From NCBI RefSeq assembly GCF_910592395.1, contig NC_088325.1, forward strand, positions 7,223,501 through 7,287,500: a stretch of 64,000 nt of DNA. Reading direction: 5' to 3'. The stretch comes from Lineus longissimus (taxonomy: Eukaryota > Nemertea > Pilidiophora > Heteronemertea > Lineidae). The translations under genes were made by a program, and so were the position numbers. Below the pieces are notes generated by a model. That model did no database searches, was not told the DNA's origin, and saw nothing but the letters and a program-made list of their open reading frames with translations. The first letter of the stretch is position 1. Each line of letters begins with the position of its first letter. This document shows positions 34,790-43,759 of the stretch, piece after piece.

Positions 34790-35430
34790 CGATGGATATC
34801 AGGTCCGACTCAGCACGATATTTTTAGCCTGCTTCTTCTTATCTTCTTCTTCTTCTTCTCTCGCATGCTCTGGCGTCTGATCGGATGTGTTGCACTGACA
34901 ACTTCCGGACTCCGCCATTTTCATCCTCTTGAGGTGGGCTTTAAGTCTTCAGTGGCCTGTCCAAAAATAAAAGACGGTGGTCGCCTCTTTTCTGTCCATG
35001 TCATGTCTAGGAGATTGTTGCATCCAATGTCGCTTCTTCTCTCTTGCCAGGTGTTTCTGTTGGCCTGTCGAGCGTCTTTACTTCCCTGTAAGAGGTATTC
35101 TTCTTGGATTCTTCTTGATGTTGTTGGCTTCCATATATCAACTCTGTCAAAATGGGCAGGGATCTATTGAATCCCGACTCTGCCGTTCCGGGAGAGTTTC
35201 ATGAGATTGACCTTGAGTGTGTCGATGATATTGTCCGAGTTCTTAGACAGTGGGTTTTGTCCCGTGAAACATGGAATTCGTCATTGTCACACTTAGCTTC
35301 GAACTCGGGCAGGTGTTGGGCTCCTGTAGTGAGAGCAGACACCTCTGCCTTAAAGTTTGTGCAGAGCTTGCCATTATTTGGCGGAGTCGTCCTGATCAAA
35401 GGTTATTAGACTTATAAATGAGACAAAGAT
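34790..35430 (-). pseudogene. Decayed non-LTR retrotransposon RNase H and C-terminal CxC...H region
   Basis: On -, broken frames give GKLCTNFKAEVSALTTGAQH, the N-terminal strand of RNase H in Jockey/I-like elements with the conserved Ala-Glu. Then comes DNIIDTLKVNLMKLSRNG with IQ(stop)IPAH, matching the family's VxWIPAHCG block. Downstream is HLKRMKMAESGSCQCNTSDQ followed by TPEH, matching the C-terminal CxC...QTPEH motif. Several frameshifts and stops show it is dead. The RT domain itself was not found. Confidence 0.7.
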
Positions 35431-35449
35431 GTCATGAGAATCCTGTCTT

Positions 35450-36194
35450 TATACGATTAGTTCGCATGTCTATGCATGCCATACAAAGGCTGTCACTGTC
35501 TACAGCCCAAATTGCAGCATTTGTCGTGTGGACTAAAGTTTTTTAAGGAGCAATCATATCTATTCCTGCCGAATATGCCATGAATTCGATAGCGTCACGC
35601 TTAGCATGCCATCTCTTTTGTGGTATTATTTCGCCACCCTGCGGCATGTCAGTGCATCGTTTTGCAGACTAATGGTTTTTTATTCTAGGCTAAACCATCT
35701 CCCTTATCCCAGTATGACAGTCATGCAGTTGGATTGCGGCGATCAAAGAACTGCAACAAGGATTTTGTGTCATCCTGACATGCAGTGATAAGCTATTTTT
35801 AGATAATTATATACAGTACATGCAGAGTGCATTGTTAAATCTCGGCTATTTCGGGCGACATTTTTTTATACAGAATGTCGAATACTTATTACCGCTTTCC
35901 TGATAGAATAATTTGCCACTTTGAATTTGGATAATTTAGAATTGGCATTTGGGGTAAGCTGTGACTTTCTAGTGAACATTGGATCACCCTGGAGAATCAA
36001 TACAAATCCTGTGCGAGACAATATGGGGCCGAAAAATCCCTACCTCAGAAAAACTTTTTTCCGGACTGTTGATGATAATGGTGCGATTGTGTTTAGCCGG
36101 CACCCAAGTTGTCTTTTCAAAGCAATTGTTTCTTTTTGAGAAACGTACGTTTTGATGTAGACTTCCTACACAATGATTCACTGCAGTTTTATTG
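35450..36194. other. No gene seen
   Basis: No recognised domain or bounded repeat. Confidence 0.4.
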
Positions 36195-36356
36195 TGCTAA
36201 GAAAACTGCACGAGTGACTGATCAGAGTCACCAGATCGCACGAGATGATTTTCTCCGGCCAGAAAGCTCGAGACCGAGTTTTCAGCTCTCAGGCCGGAGA
36301 AAAATCAACGAGTGTGATCTGGATGACGAGGATTAGTCACGAGTGCAGTTTTGTGT
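36195..36356. mobile_element. 160-bp foldback MITE (AAAACTGCAC ends)
   Basis: AAAACTGCAC...CAGATCGCAC...TGATTTTCTCCGGCC on the left pairs imperfectly with GGCCGGAGAAAAATCAACGA...GTGCAGTTTT on the right. The loop is ~30 bp and non-coding. Confidence 0.75.
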
Positions 36357-36472
36357 TTATCATATACCACACATCCCCAGAAATATCAAGAAAATTACGA
36401 TTATGGTTTTTTGACAAAAAATATCTCGTGACGCGAATACGTCAAGTCGGACGTAAATTCCAACGTTATGAC

Positions 36473-37240
36473 CAAAGGAGGTCCCACGGTGACGTCACAG
36501 CATTTTTTCACAATGGCGGCTCCCGTGTAAACAAAGACACGTGTTGCACGTTTTTATCGATATAAAATCACATGAACTACCTAAATAAACAATCACGAAC
36601 TAATACCCCAAAGTTTGATCCACTACAAGATAATTGATTTTAACAAATGTTCTCTACAGTAATGCTAAATTTATAGTCTGTGATTAGTTTTCCGACATTT
36701 ATCCAATAGATTTTCGCAGCATATCCAAATGTTGACATGGAGTGACCTTCACATTATGCGGTTGTTCTTATTGATAGAAGCAAAAAAGGGAATTTCCCAA
36801 CCCTTTCGATCCCCCAAAAATACGAACTACTGAGACAGACACCACCATAGATCCCCTTAGATCCCTCGTTTTCTTAACTTTTGAGCCCTATGAAGATGAC
36901 CAATATTTTGCCTACATAGGGATGGGTTGTGTACATGGTGTAGTGTAAGTTGCATTAGGCGATCCCACTTACGGCCGCTTGGGAAATTGACAGTACTGCC
37001 CGTCAATATTAACTTTTACAAAACTGATACCGTCTCATAATGCTTTGCGACAACTTTTTAGTGAATCTGATTGCTTGAGGCTTACAGAGCTGAAACAATA
37101 AACAACTAACAACGTAGATTTTAATCGCTTCGATGTGGACACAACGGCCGTCACCATCTTTCTGATGGTGGTTCATCACATGCACAGCCATAATATGGTT
37201 CACGGTCACGTGATGTGACGTCACCGTGGAACCTCCTTTA
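36473..37240. mobile_element. Mutator-like non-autonomous element, 768 bp
   Basis: The left end CAAAGGAGGTCCCACGGTGA and the inverted right end TAAAGGAGGTTCCACGGTGA (both continuing CGTCAC) are flanked by the 8-bp duplication GTTATGAC (36465-36472 and 37241-37248). The ends resemble those of the 54445-55821 element (CAAGGAGGATACCGCGGTGA), and both continue into GTCACATCACGTGA on one side, so they are one family. No transposase. Confidence 0.8.
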
Positions 37241-37249
37241 GTTATGACG

Positions 37250-38205
37250 TAACAAAGGCTACAATGAAAATGATGCAAAGTGGAAAACGTCTTTCAACAG
37301 TCAGAGTCTGGATCGCACGAGAATGCACGGGATATTTTCTCGTGTAACCCCATTCTCCAAGCGTCGTCAATGGTGATCATCGCTGCCAAGTCCGACTCGA
37401 TCTACTGTCTCTGCCACAGGTGGATCCCCAGCCCCCTTTCAACAATGGGAACAGTCGACGGCCAACAATGGTAATAACTGGACGTATCTAAGGTTGGACA
37501 CAAAAGGCGCTGCTGCTCAGTTTTTTTGAACATATTTAAATCTATGCGGCATATGAGAAAACAGATATAACGCTCACGAATCATAAAACTCCATGCTTCA
37601 ATATGGCATGTATTATAGATGAACGAAATAAATATGCAGAGGTAGGCCTATAGAGCTTGGGAATCAAATTCTCCATTCAATGGTACTCTGCCAAATGGGA
37701 ATATCTTCGGGTATATGGGTATATGTGGTATGTGGTTTTAGATACTGCCGTACTTCTTAGAGTCACCAATGTGCAGCCGACGTAACTGCAAGAGCTCGCA
37801 TTTAAAATCATCTTGAGGAAATCAGGGATTAAGGTTTGCTTCTGTGGCCCTCTTGAATTTCTCAGGATGAATCAATATGACCCCAATGCTAATGAAATGC
37901 TACCCGGCACGTCAGCGGTGCCTGCACAATTTTCTGCCGGCGTATCAAATTGGTTCCAATCGCCAACGCTATAAACCGGAAAGCATTGGTATTGACCGCC
38001 ATATTGTGGAGCCACGTGTTGCTTTTTATTGATACACCCTGTATAGGCAGGCACCAGGTGGGCAGGATCATTTTACGAAGTCGCCGATATTTGACTCTGT
38101 CTACCGCTAGTATCTCATATTTGTGACTCCAGTTTGTTGTCATTCAGCTGAGTCTTAAGTTTCTTGTACAATCACGTGACCTCAGGAACGCTCAGAAATG
38201 CACTC
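37250..38205. other. No gene seen
   Basis: Contains a lone ACACCCTGTATA-like transposon end near 38034. No domain-bearing frame. Confidence 0.35.
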
Positions 38206-38214
38206 CGTTTTAGG

Positions 38215-38275
38215 CGGGTTAGTTCAATACCTGGCAATTGGCATTTGGCAATTGGCAATGGCAATGAAATGCTAT
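38215..38275 (+). repeat. Dispersed repeat GGGTTAGTTCAATACCTGGC, copy 1
   Basis: GGGTTAGTTCAATACCTGGC followed by iterated CAATTGGCA units and GCTATAAAACAG. It recurs inverted near 42821-42862 and direct at 62456-62530. Confidence 0.8.
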
Positions 38276-38308
38276 AAAACAGGGTTTATTGATAATAATA
38301 ATTCATTA

Positions 38309-38611
38309 TTATTCTTTAGATGTTTTACATGACAAAATCAATTTTTTTGGATCTTGGACATATTTGCTGAATTCACAGGATCTAGGACATACATTTTGGC
38401 CACATTTTGGGCTGTAGACGACCGCATCCAAAAAGACGTCACTCTCCGGAAAGAAACGGCTGGCATCACGAGGAAGCAATGGATCCATCATTATTGGACT
38501 ATCCTGTCCTCCACATGTAGCTCTACCTTGATGCTCGGAGTCCGCGGAGTCATTGTGCATGGAACTGCCCCATACCAACAATACAAAACTATGTAGTCGA
38601 ACATGATCCAC
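38309..38611 (-). CDS. Open frame of 100 codons, unknown product (weak)
   Basis: On -, an uninterrupted frame from 38611 to a stop at 38309 has a cysteine-containing C-terminus (KCGQNVCPRSCEF). AATAAA-like sequence follows about 20 bp after the stop. I recognise no family, and the opposite strand is also open over much of it. It could be a terminal exon or chance. Confidence 0.15.
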   Translation of the reverse strand: MDHVRLHSFVLLVWGSSMHNDSADSEHQGRATCGGQDSPIMMDPLLPRDASRFFPESDVFLDAVVYSPKCGQNVCPRSCEFSKYVQDPKKLILSCKTSKE

Positions 38612-38619
38612 TGCTCTTT

Positions 38620-39016
38620 AAACTGTTAAGGTCCCATGAGAGCCACTTTCTAATATACCCGCACCAGCCTCGATCCTCACCATAACGAGACCAAACTAGA
38701 ACTGGCAAAGCCAGATCGACGGTTTTCGTTTGGGGAAACTGGTATTGGCACCTGGAGGTCACATGATGTAACATGTCAGAGGAGAATGGAGAGATTGATG
38801 TTCACACCAGAACCCAGTGGGCTATTGCTCAATAAATTTGGCTTTCGGAGCTCAGTGCGACACAGACCAGTATGTTTTGTGCGCCTTCTTATTTCTGCAT
38901 CCTCCATGATGAAACCAATCCCATTTCAATCGGATGTAGCATATAGGAGAAAAAGCGATCTACGTAGTGTTGTAAACACGTGCGTTTTGTCTGCATGTCA
39001 AAATATGAAATGTCAT
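38620..39016. other. No gene seen
   Basis: Nothing recognised. Confidence 0.4.
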
Positions 39017-39020
39017 TTAA

Positions 39021-39348
39021 AGGGGCACTGTATTCAATCGCGAATCGGTTTCAGCACGACCACCGTAGAGGGAGGTGCCCATCGGTAAAACGATGGAACT
39101 ACAGGAAACGTATCTAAAATACCCAGCAATGCAGTTTGTTCAGTGATGTATTGCCGTCAAAGCTTCCACACAGCTTCTTCAAACATTCTAATGGGATATT
39201 ATGCTTTCCTGAAGAAAGTTTAATAGACTTAATACAGGTAACAATGGCAATTTAGATAACGTGTTTCTTAGTTTCATTCCTAGCCGATAGGCGCCTCCCT
39301 CTATGGTGGTCGTGCTGAAACCGATTCGCGATTGAATGCAGTGCCCCT
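39021..39348. mobile_element. TTAA-target MITE (AGGGGCACTG ends)
   Basis: TTAA (39017-39020) then AGGGGCACTGTATTCAATCG; at the right the inverted ...GCAGTGCCCCT then TTAA (39349-39352). The inverted repeats are about 65 bp and nearly perfect. The TTAA duplication indicates a piggyBac- or Kolobok-type non-autonomous element. Confidence 0.85.
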
Positions 39349-39352
39349 TTAA

Positions 39353-40315
39353 ACCGTCATTTTGTTGTGCTTGAGGTCAATTAACAGGATTTCGAATGAG
39401 CAGAGTGAATTCTGACTGTGCTAAGAGTAAAAAGTTGGCCAAAGAACAGTTGGGATGATGCGTCTAATGTATTACGTCTAAAAAGGCAACTGTCACATAC
39501 CCACAGTATTTATGTATAATTATCTCATGAATAAAACCATGAATCTCTTGATGCTTTCGATTTGACTTGTTGACTTTTTATTTTGAAGAAGATGTTCTTG
39601 GTGCATTCATCAATTCTGGTTTAATAGAGTAGGTTTGACTGTATGATCCCGCACAGTGCAGTGCAATGCACGCAGCACGCCGCCACAACACACACACACA
39701 CACGACCACGTGCACGAGTGACGAAGACGCTGTCGGACGCTGCCCGGCCACGCGACATCGTTGGACAGCCTGCGGTTTACCTACCTAACCTAGGGTAACC
39801 GCTAAAAAAGCGACGAAGTTAACTTTGCTGGTCAATACTACAAAAGTAAAATCAGAAGCCTGTGCCTCTTTGCACTTCCACAATTGCTGATTTCTTTCGA
39901 GAAAAAACTTAATTACCTACCGACCCAGTCGAAATCGAATGTCGAATGCAAAATGGCGAATTGTTAATGACAGCCTACTAAATTGCGACAGTAACCGACA
40001 ACATGGCTCTCGATTCAAATCACTATCTAAACTATCAATAAATGCCACAAAATGTATACAATTTATTAAAATCCAGTTTGTAGATTATTAAAAAATTAAT
40101 AAAGATTACCCGTTGCAATAAAAAACTGTTGTGGAAAGTTGTCTTAGAGTGTCGAATAGGGTCGCAAATTAGTAAGACCCAATGTGATTCGCGTCATTTG
40201 TTTGGTTTCAGAACCCACCGCTAGGGCTAGAAGGGTAGGTATCTAGGCTTGCTCAGGATCTACCATTCGCCGAAACCAAACGCCACCTGGCGTTAAAAGG
40301 AGTAAGCTCCACAAA
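39353..40315. other. No gene seen
   Basis: A short (AC)n run lies at about 39687-39703. GTTTGGTTTC at ~40200 is repeated inverted at ~40275. Otherwise nothing recognised. Confidence 0.4.
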
Positions 40316-40317
40316 CG

Positions 40318-40965
40318 CTCGCAGTGCCGTTATTTTACCCTTTTGGTGTTTGTCGCTTTTTCAGTCAGCGCCATCTATCGTCAAAACTACTGACAAATTT
40401 TGCGTTGCCACTTAATATATATTGTTTCATGCTAAAATTGCATTTTCTCCCTTACGCCAACCCCGATTTGCATGAAACTTTCTTTATCCGAAGCGGAACT
40501 CTAATACGCACAAAACATCAGGAGACACATCACCCCGATTTTGTCAACGGTTTCGACGATAGAGGGCGGTTAGTGAAAAAAAGTAAAAAAATGCATTAAA
40601 TGCCACCTATTATCAAAACCTGTAACTATAACGTGACTTCGTCGGTAACATCTGGTGGGTAATGAGATTCTGCATCAGATGAAATTAATCTGATTCAATT
40701 CGGAGTTTGCATTCGGAAGTTATAGCTCTTGTAAGAAAAACAAGATGGCTGGTCTGGAGGCCATATTGAATATCCGATCGCAACCAAAACCTATATATTC
40801 CCTGGGCATCATAGGGAGGCATTGTTCTATGCCACTAGAATAAACTCAAAGGCTCGCAGTGCCGATATTTTACCATTTTGGTGTTTGCCCCCTTTTTTCA
40901 GTCAGCGCCATCTATCGTCAAAACTGTTGACAAATTTTGGGTCGCCACCCTATATATTTTATGCG
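40318..40965 (+). repeat. Direct repeat pair (CTCGCAGTGCCG...GCGCCATCTATCG)
   Basis: 40318-40430 and 40848-40965 share CTCGCAGTGCCG, TTTTGGTGTTTG, TCAGTCAGCGCCATCTATCG and ACAAATTTTG in order. A second shared block, AGATTCTGCATCAG, occurs near 40668 and 40975. They are diverged copies of one interspersed repeat. Confidence 0.75.
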
Positions 40966-41200
40966 CAACAAGATTCTGCATCAGTTGAAAGTAGTTTCGT
41001 TCAAATCGGAGTGCGCATTATGGAGAAAAAGCCATTATTAGATTTTCGCTTAGCGCCCCCTAGCGGCCGACCCCCTCAATGAATTTCGTAATTATGGCAA
41101 GGAGGATCAACTTCAGACTTGGGCCTATCATATGAAATAAGTTCCACATCTACAGCTATCACCATCTCTGAGATTTGCTCTGCACAAAAATCCGTAGAAA

Positions 41201-41236
41201 AAGAAAGAAAGAAAGAAAGAAATAAAGAAAGAAAAA
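41201..41236. repeat. (GAAA)n microsatellite
   Basis: About eight imperfect AAAG units, followed by the hairpin GGTTTTCGTTTTT-N-AAAAACGAAAACC (41252-41282). Confidence 0.85.
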
Positions 41237-41293
41237 CACAAGCAAAGCAATAGGTTTTCGTTTTTTGAGAAAAACGAAAACCTAATTAGGCTG

Positions 41294-41949
41294 AGGTTTC
41301 ACTAGCCGGTGCGGAGGCCAGGCCTACCTGCCTCCAAAAATAACGCGACGTCATTTCATCCATACCCCTGTTCCAGCGGTTGTAGACCTGGAAGTATCCC
41401 ACTCTCACACAAACCTATACATTTATGAATAGCTTGTCACTAGTAGACTACATCGGGCCAAGTTTCAATGTCTCGACATACAGTCATGCATAGACTGATG
41501 CAGCATGAGACATCCTGTAGGTCAACACAAATTTGAAACATTTCACCTTTATGCCTTGTAACTTCGAGATTAACAAGGATTGTGAACAAAAAAATTCATA
41601 CACTTCTACTCATCACCTTGAGAAAGCCAAATGACAACTATTTCAATCTTTTATATAAATATATAGGCTGTCGTTGCGGCTTTTTGCGTTTTTTGCCCTC
41701 GAAATGTTACCTTGAGAACATGTGCAATCTCACAGGAACCAGTCTATGTCAACATCCTGTTGAGCTATAAAAAGCATGCGGGGCCTGCTCACCGCGTAAG
41801 TGCACAGAAGCCAACTGGTATTTTCCTCAAACGAGTAGCAATAGGGATACAGTAGGCCCATCAGTTTAAATGGTAATCACTCGAAATTGAAGAACTAGTT
41901 TTTTGTGTGGGTACAATCCGGACCTGATCACCACTGGCTAGTGACACCT
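41294..41949. mobile_element. 656-bp element with AGGTNTCACTAGCC ends
   Basis: Left AGGTTTCACTAGCCGGTG and the inverted right end AGGTGTCACTAGCCAGTG. The left sub-terminal CGGAGGCCAGGCC and right sub-terminal CCGGACCTGATCACCACTGG are also found, joined, in the 73-bp copy at 42294. There is no transposase. The ends recall CACTA elements, but the match extends four to five bases outside CACTA and I see no clean 3-bp duplication. Confidence 0.7.
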
Positions 41950-42293
41950 TAATGCACACATGATATCCTTCAAGCTGCAAAAATAGAAGTGGATATACTG
42001 TAGTTTCATGAAAATAACACCACTTCATTAACAGCCGGTGTCGCCGCCCCTGACGCATAAGTTGTTTGCGTTTTGCGCGACGGATGAGTCTTGAACAAAG
42101 GTGATTTTCTGTCAAAACTGTCAAAAGTCACAGTCAGATGTGGGCACATTGACTTCCAGTAGCCCCCACTGGTGTACTGATACTCCCGGTGGCCATTAAA
42201 ATGGCTTTTGGGTGGTTGCCATTGGGTGACGAAGGGTATGGAATCAAATAAGAAGTGATACTCTATAACGGAAATTTATCCACTTGATCACTA

Positions 42294-42366
42294 AGGTCTC
42301 ACTAGCCGGTGCGGAGGCCAGGCCAGGGTACAAACCAGACCTGATCACCACTGGCTAGTGAGACCT
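42294..42366. mobile_element. 73-bp minimal copy of the CACTAGCC-ended element
   Basis: AGGTCTCACTAGCCGGTGCG...GGCCAGGCC is joined directly to GGGTACAAACCAGACCTGAT...GGCTAGTGAGACCT. It carries both ends of the 41294-41949 family with almost no interior. Confidence 0.8.
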
Positions 42367-42369
42367 GGC

Positions 42370-42966
42370 GCGAAGGGTTGCCCAGGGAGTCTTTATTTCC
42401 CTCAAGCCGGAGAATGATGAAAAATGCTGTAGAGTCCCTCATGAGCTGTTCCGCATCCCTAGCATCCTGGGGCAATCAAGGAGTGGTGAAACACCCCCTG
42501 ATTTTCTCACGATGCATTGCTAGTACACGTATCTTATTACCGAGGAGGAATCGCCACTTAACAGGTGGAAGCACTTTTTATTAGGGAAATGTGAAAAGCT
42601 TTCTCTGAGGCTACCCCGATTTACAAGCACAGGAGCCGCTCCATATTTTCTAGTTCAACATGAGCTCTTCGGTGTGACACATCACTACTATCTCAATGTT
42701 GTAGTGTAGACATAGTAGACATGGTAATCTATCTTCAATAGTAAAATTACCTGAAGTCCCCTGAAGCATGTCTGGAATCTGGCCTGCAGCTTAGGCAACT
42801 TCCACATTTGATATACATTGCAAATTGCCAATTGCCAGGTATGGAACTAACCCGTTTTAGGACAATCTTCGGCATGGACATGAAATCTAATTAGCTCAGT
42901 ACTTGAATCAGATGTTTCTCTCGCCTTGAAAATATTCCTGGGTAATATCCATGGAAATTAGCTGAG
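42370..42966. other. No gene; holds an inverted copy of the CAATACCTGGCA repeat
   Basis: 42821-42862 carries TTGCCAATTGCCAGGTATGG...AACTAACCCG, the inverted form of the repeat at 38215. Nothing else recognised. Confidence 0.6.
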
Positions 42967-42969
42967 TTA

Positions 42970-43755
42970 AGGGCTGTTTCCACCGAACGCGGTTATCGCA
43001 GCGATTTGCGATCCGTTTGTCGTTGCGACGGTCGCAGAGGATCATTTTCATGGATTACCCAATAACAGTTTCCACCAGCACAGTGCGATTCAGTCAAATT
43101 GCGTCAGCCGCTCCGATCATCGCTGGAAATCTCTTTCAGACTGATTTTAATGCGATTAGCCGCACGGGTACCAATCAGAATGTTCGTTATACCGATCCAA
43201 AATTCATTAGTAGCCCTAGTGTGAACAGACTTTGAATCAACTGCATCAATGTAGCTATAGAGGTTAAATAAACTTCATGAATAGGAATATTTTGAAGTTT
43301 TTTTACTCACTTCAGACAAATGGCTAGTCTTTCTTTCGGTGTTATAGCTTCTCGATAGTTCGTATCTTCTTTCATCAAGTCTTCCTCTATCAAGTTCAGG
43401 ATCTCTCCAAACTGACGTGTACTCATACGGAAATACTGGTGAAACTTGTCTTCGTACGAATAAAGTTCTCTCACAAGCTGATGATACTCCCCGTATTTCT
43501 TTCTCTTCTGGAATATATCATGAACCCATATTCCATGCTGCCTCTTTAGATTTCTTGTCCTGGTATGAAGATACAAGGCCAAAATCTCATCTAATTCAAC
43601 GTCTGTTTCTTGCATGTCAGTCATTTGCAAAAACACTTCGGATGTCTCGTTGCGATTACTCGCGAGATTTCCCGTATTCGGTGGGAACTGTAAATCGACA
43701 AAATCGTCGCGATGATCGCTCCGTCGGTCGCAGCGGTTTTGGCGGAAACAGGCCT
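42970..43755 (-). mobile_element. PIF/Harbinger element, internally deleted
   Basis: Ends AGGGCTGTTTCC (left) and AGGCCTGTTTCC (right, inverted) are flanked by TTA (42967-42969, 43756-43758), the 3-bp target typical of PIF/Harbinger. The sub-terminal regions on both sides carry ATCGCAGCGA/TCGTCGCGATGATCG-type sequence. The interior holds the first exon of a Harbinger transposase on -. At 786 bp the rest of the transposase is missing. Confidence 0.85.
43307..43624 (-). pseudogene. PIF/Harbinger transposase N-terminal exon
   Basis: On -, from a Met at 43624 the frame runs ~105 codons. It includes HGIWVHDIFQKRKKYGEYHQ, LVRELYSYEDKFHQYFRMS and EEDLMKEDTNYREAITPKER. This matches the N-terminal region of HARBI1-like transposases (WVHPI..R...GEFH.L...L..DEEKFFNYFRMS...F..LL..I......T..R..I...ERL). 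The apparent stop is part of GAAGTGAGT, a good splice donor. The frame therefore most likely ended an exon whose DDE-bearing continuation has been deleted. The open frame also extends upstream past the element end into host sequence, which is not meaningful. Confidence 0.85.
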
Positions 43756-43759
43756 TTAA

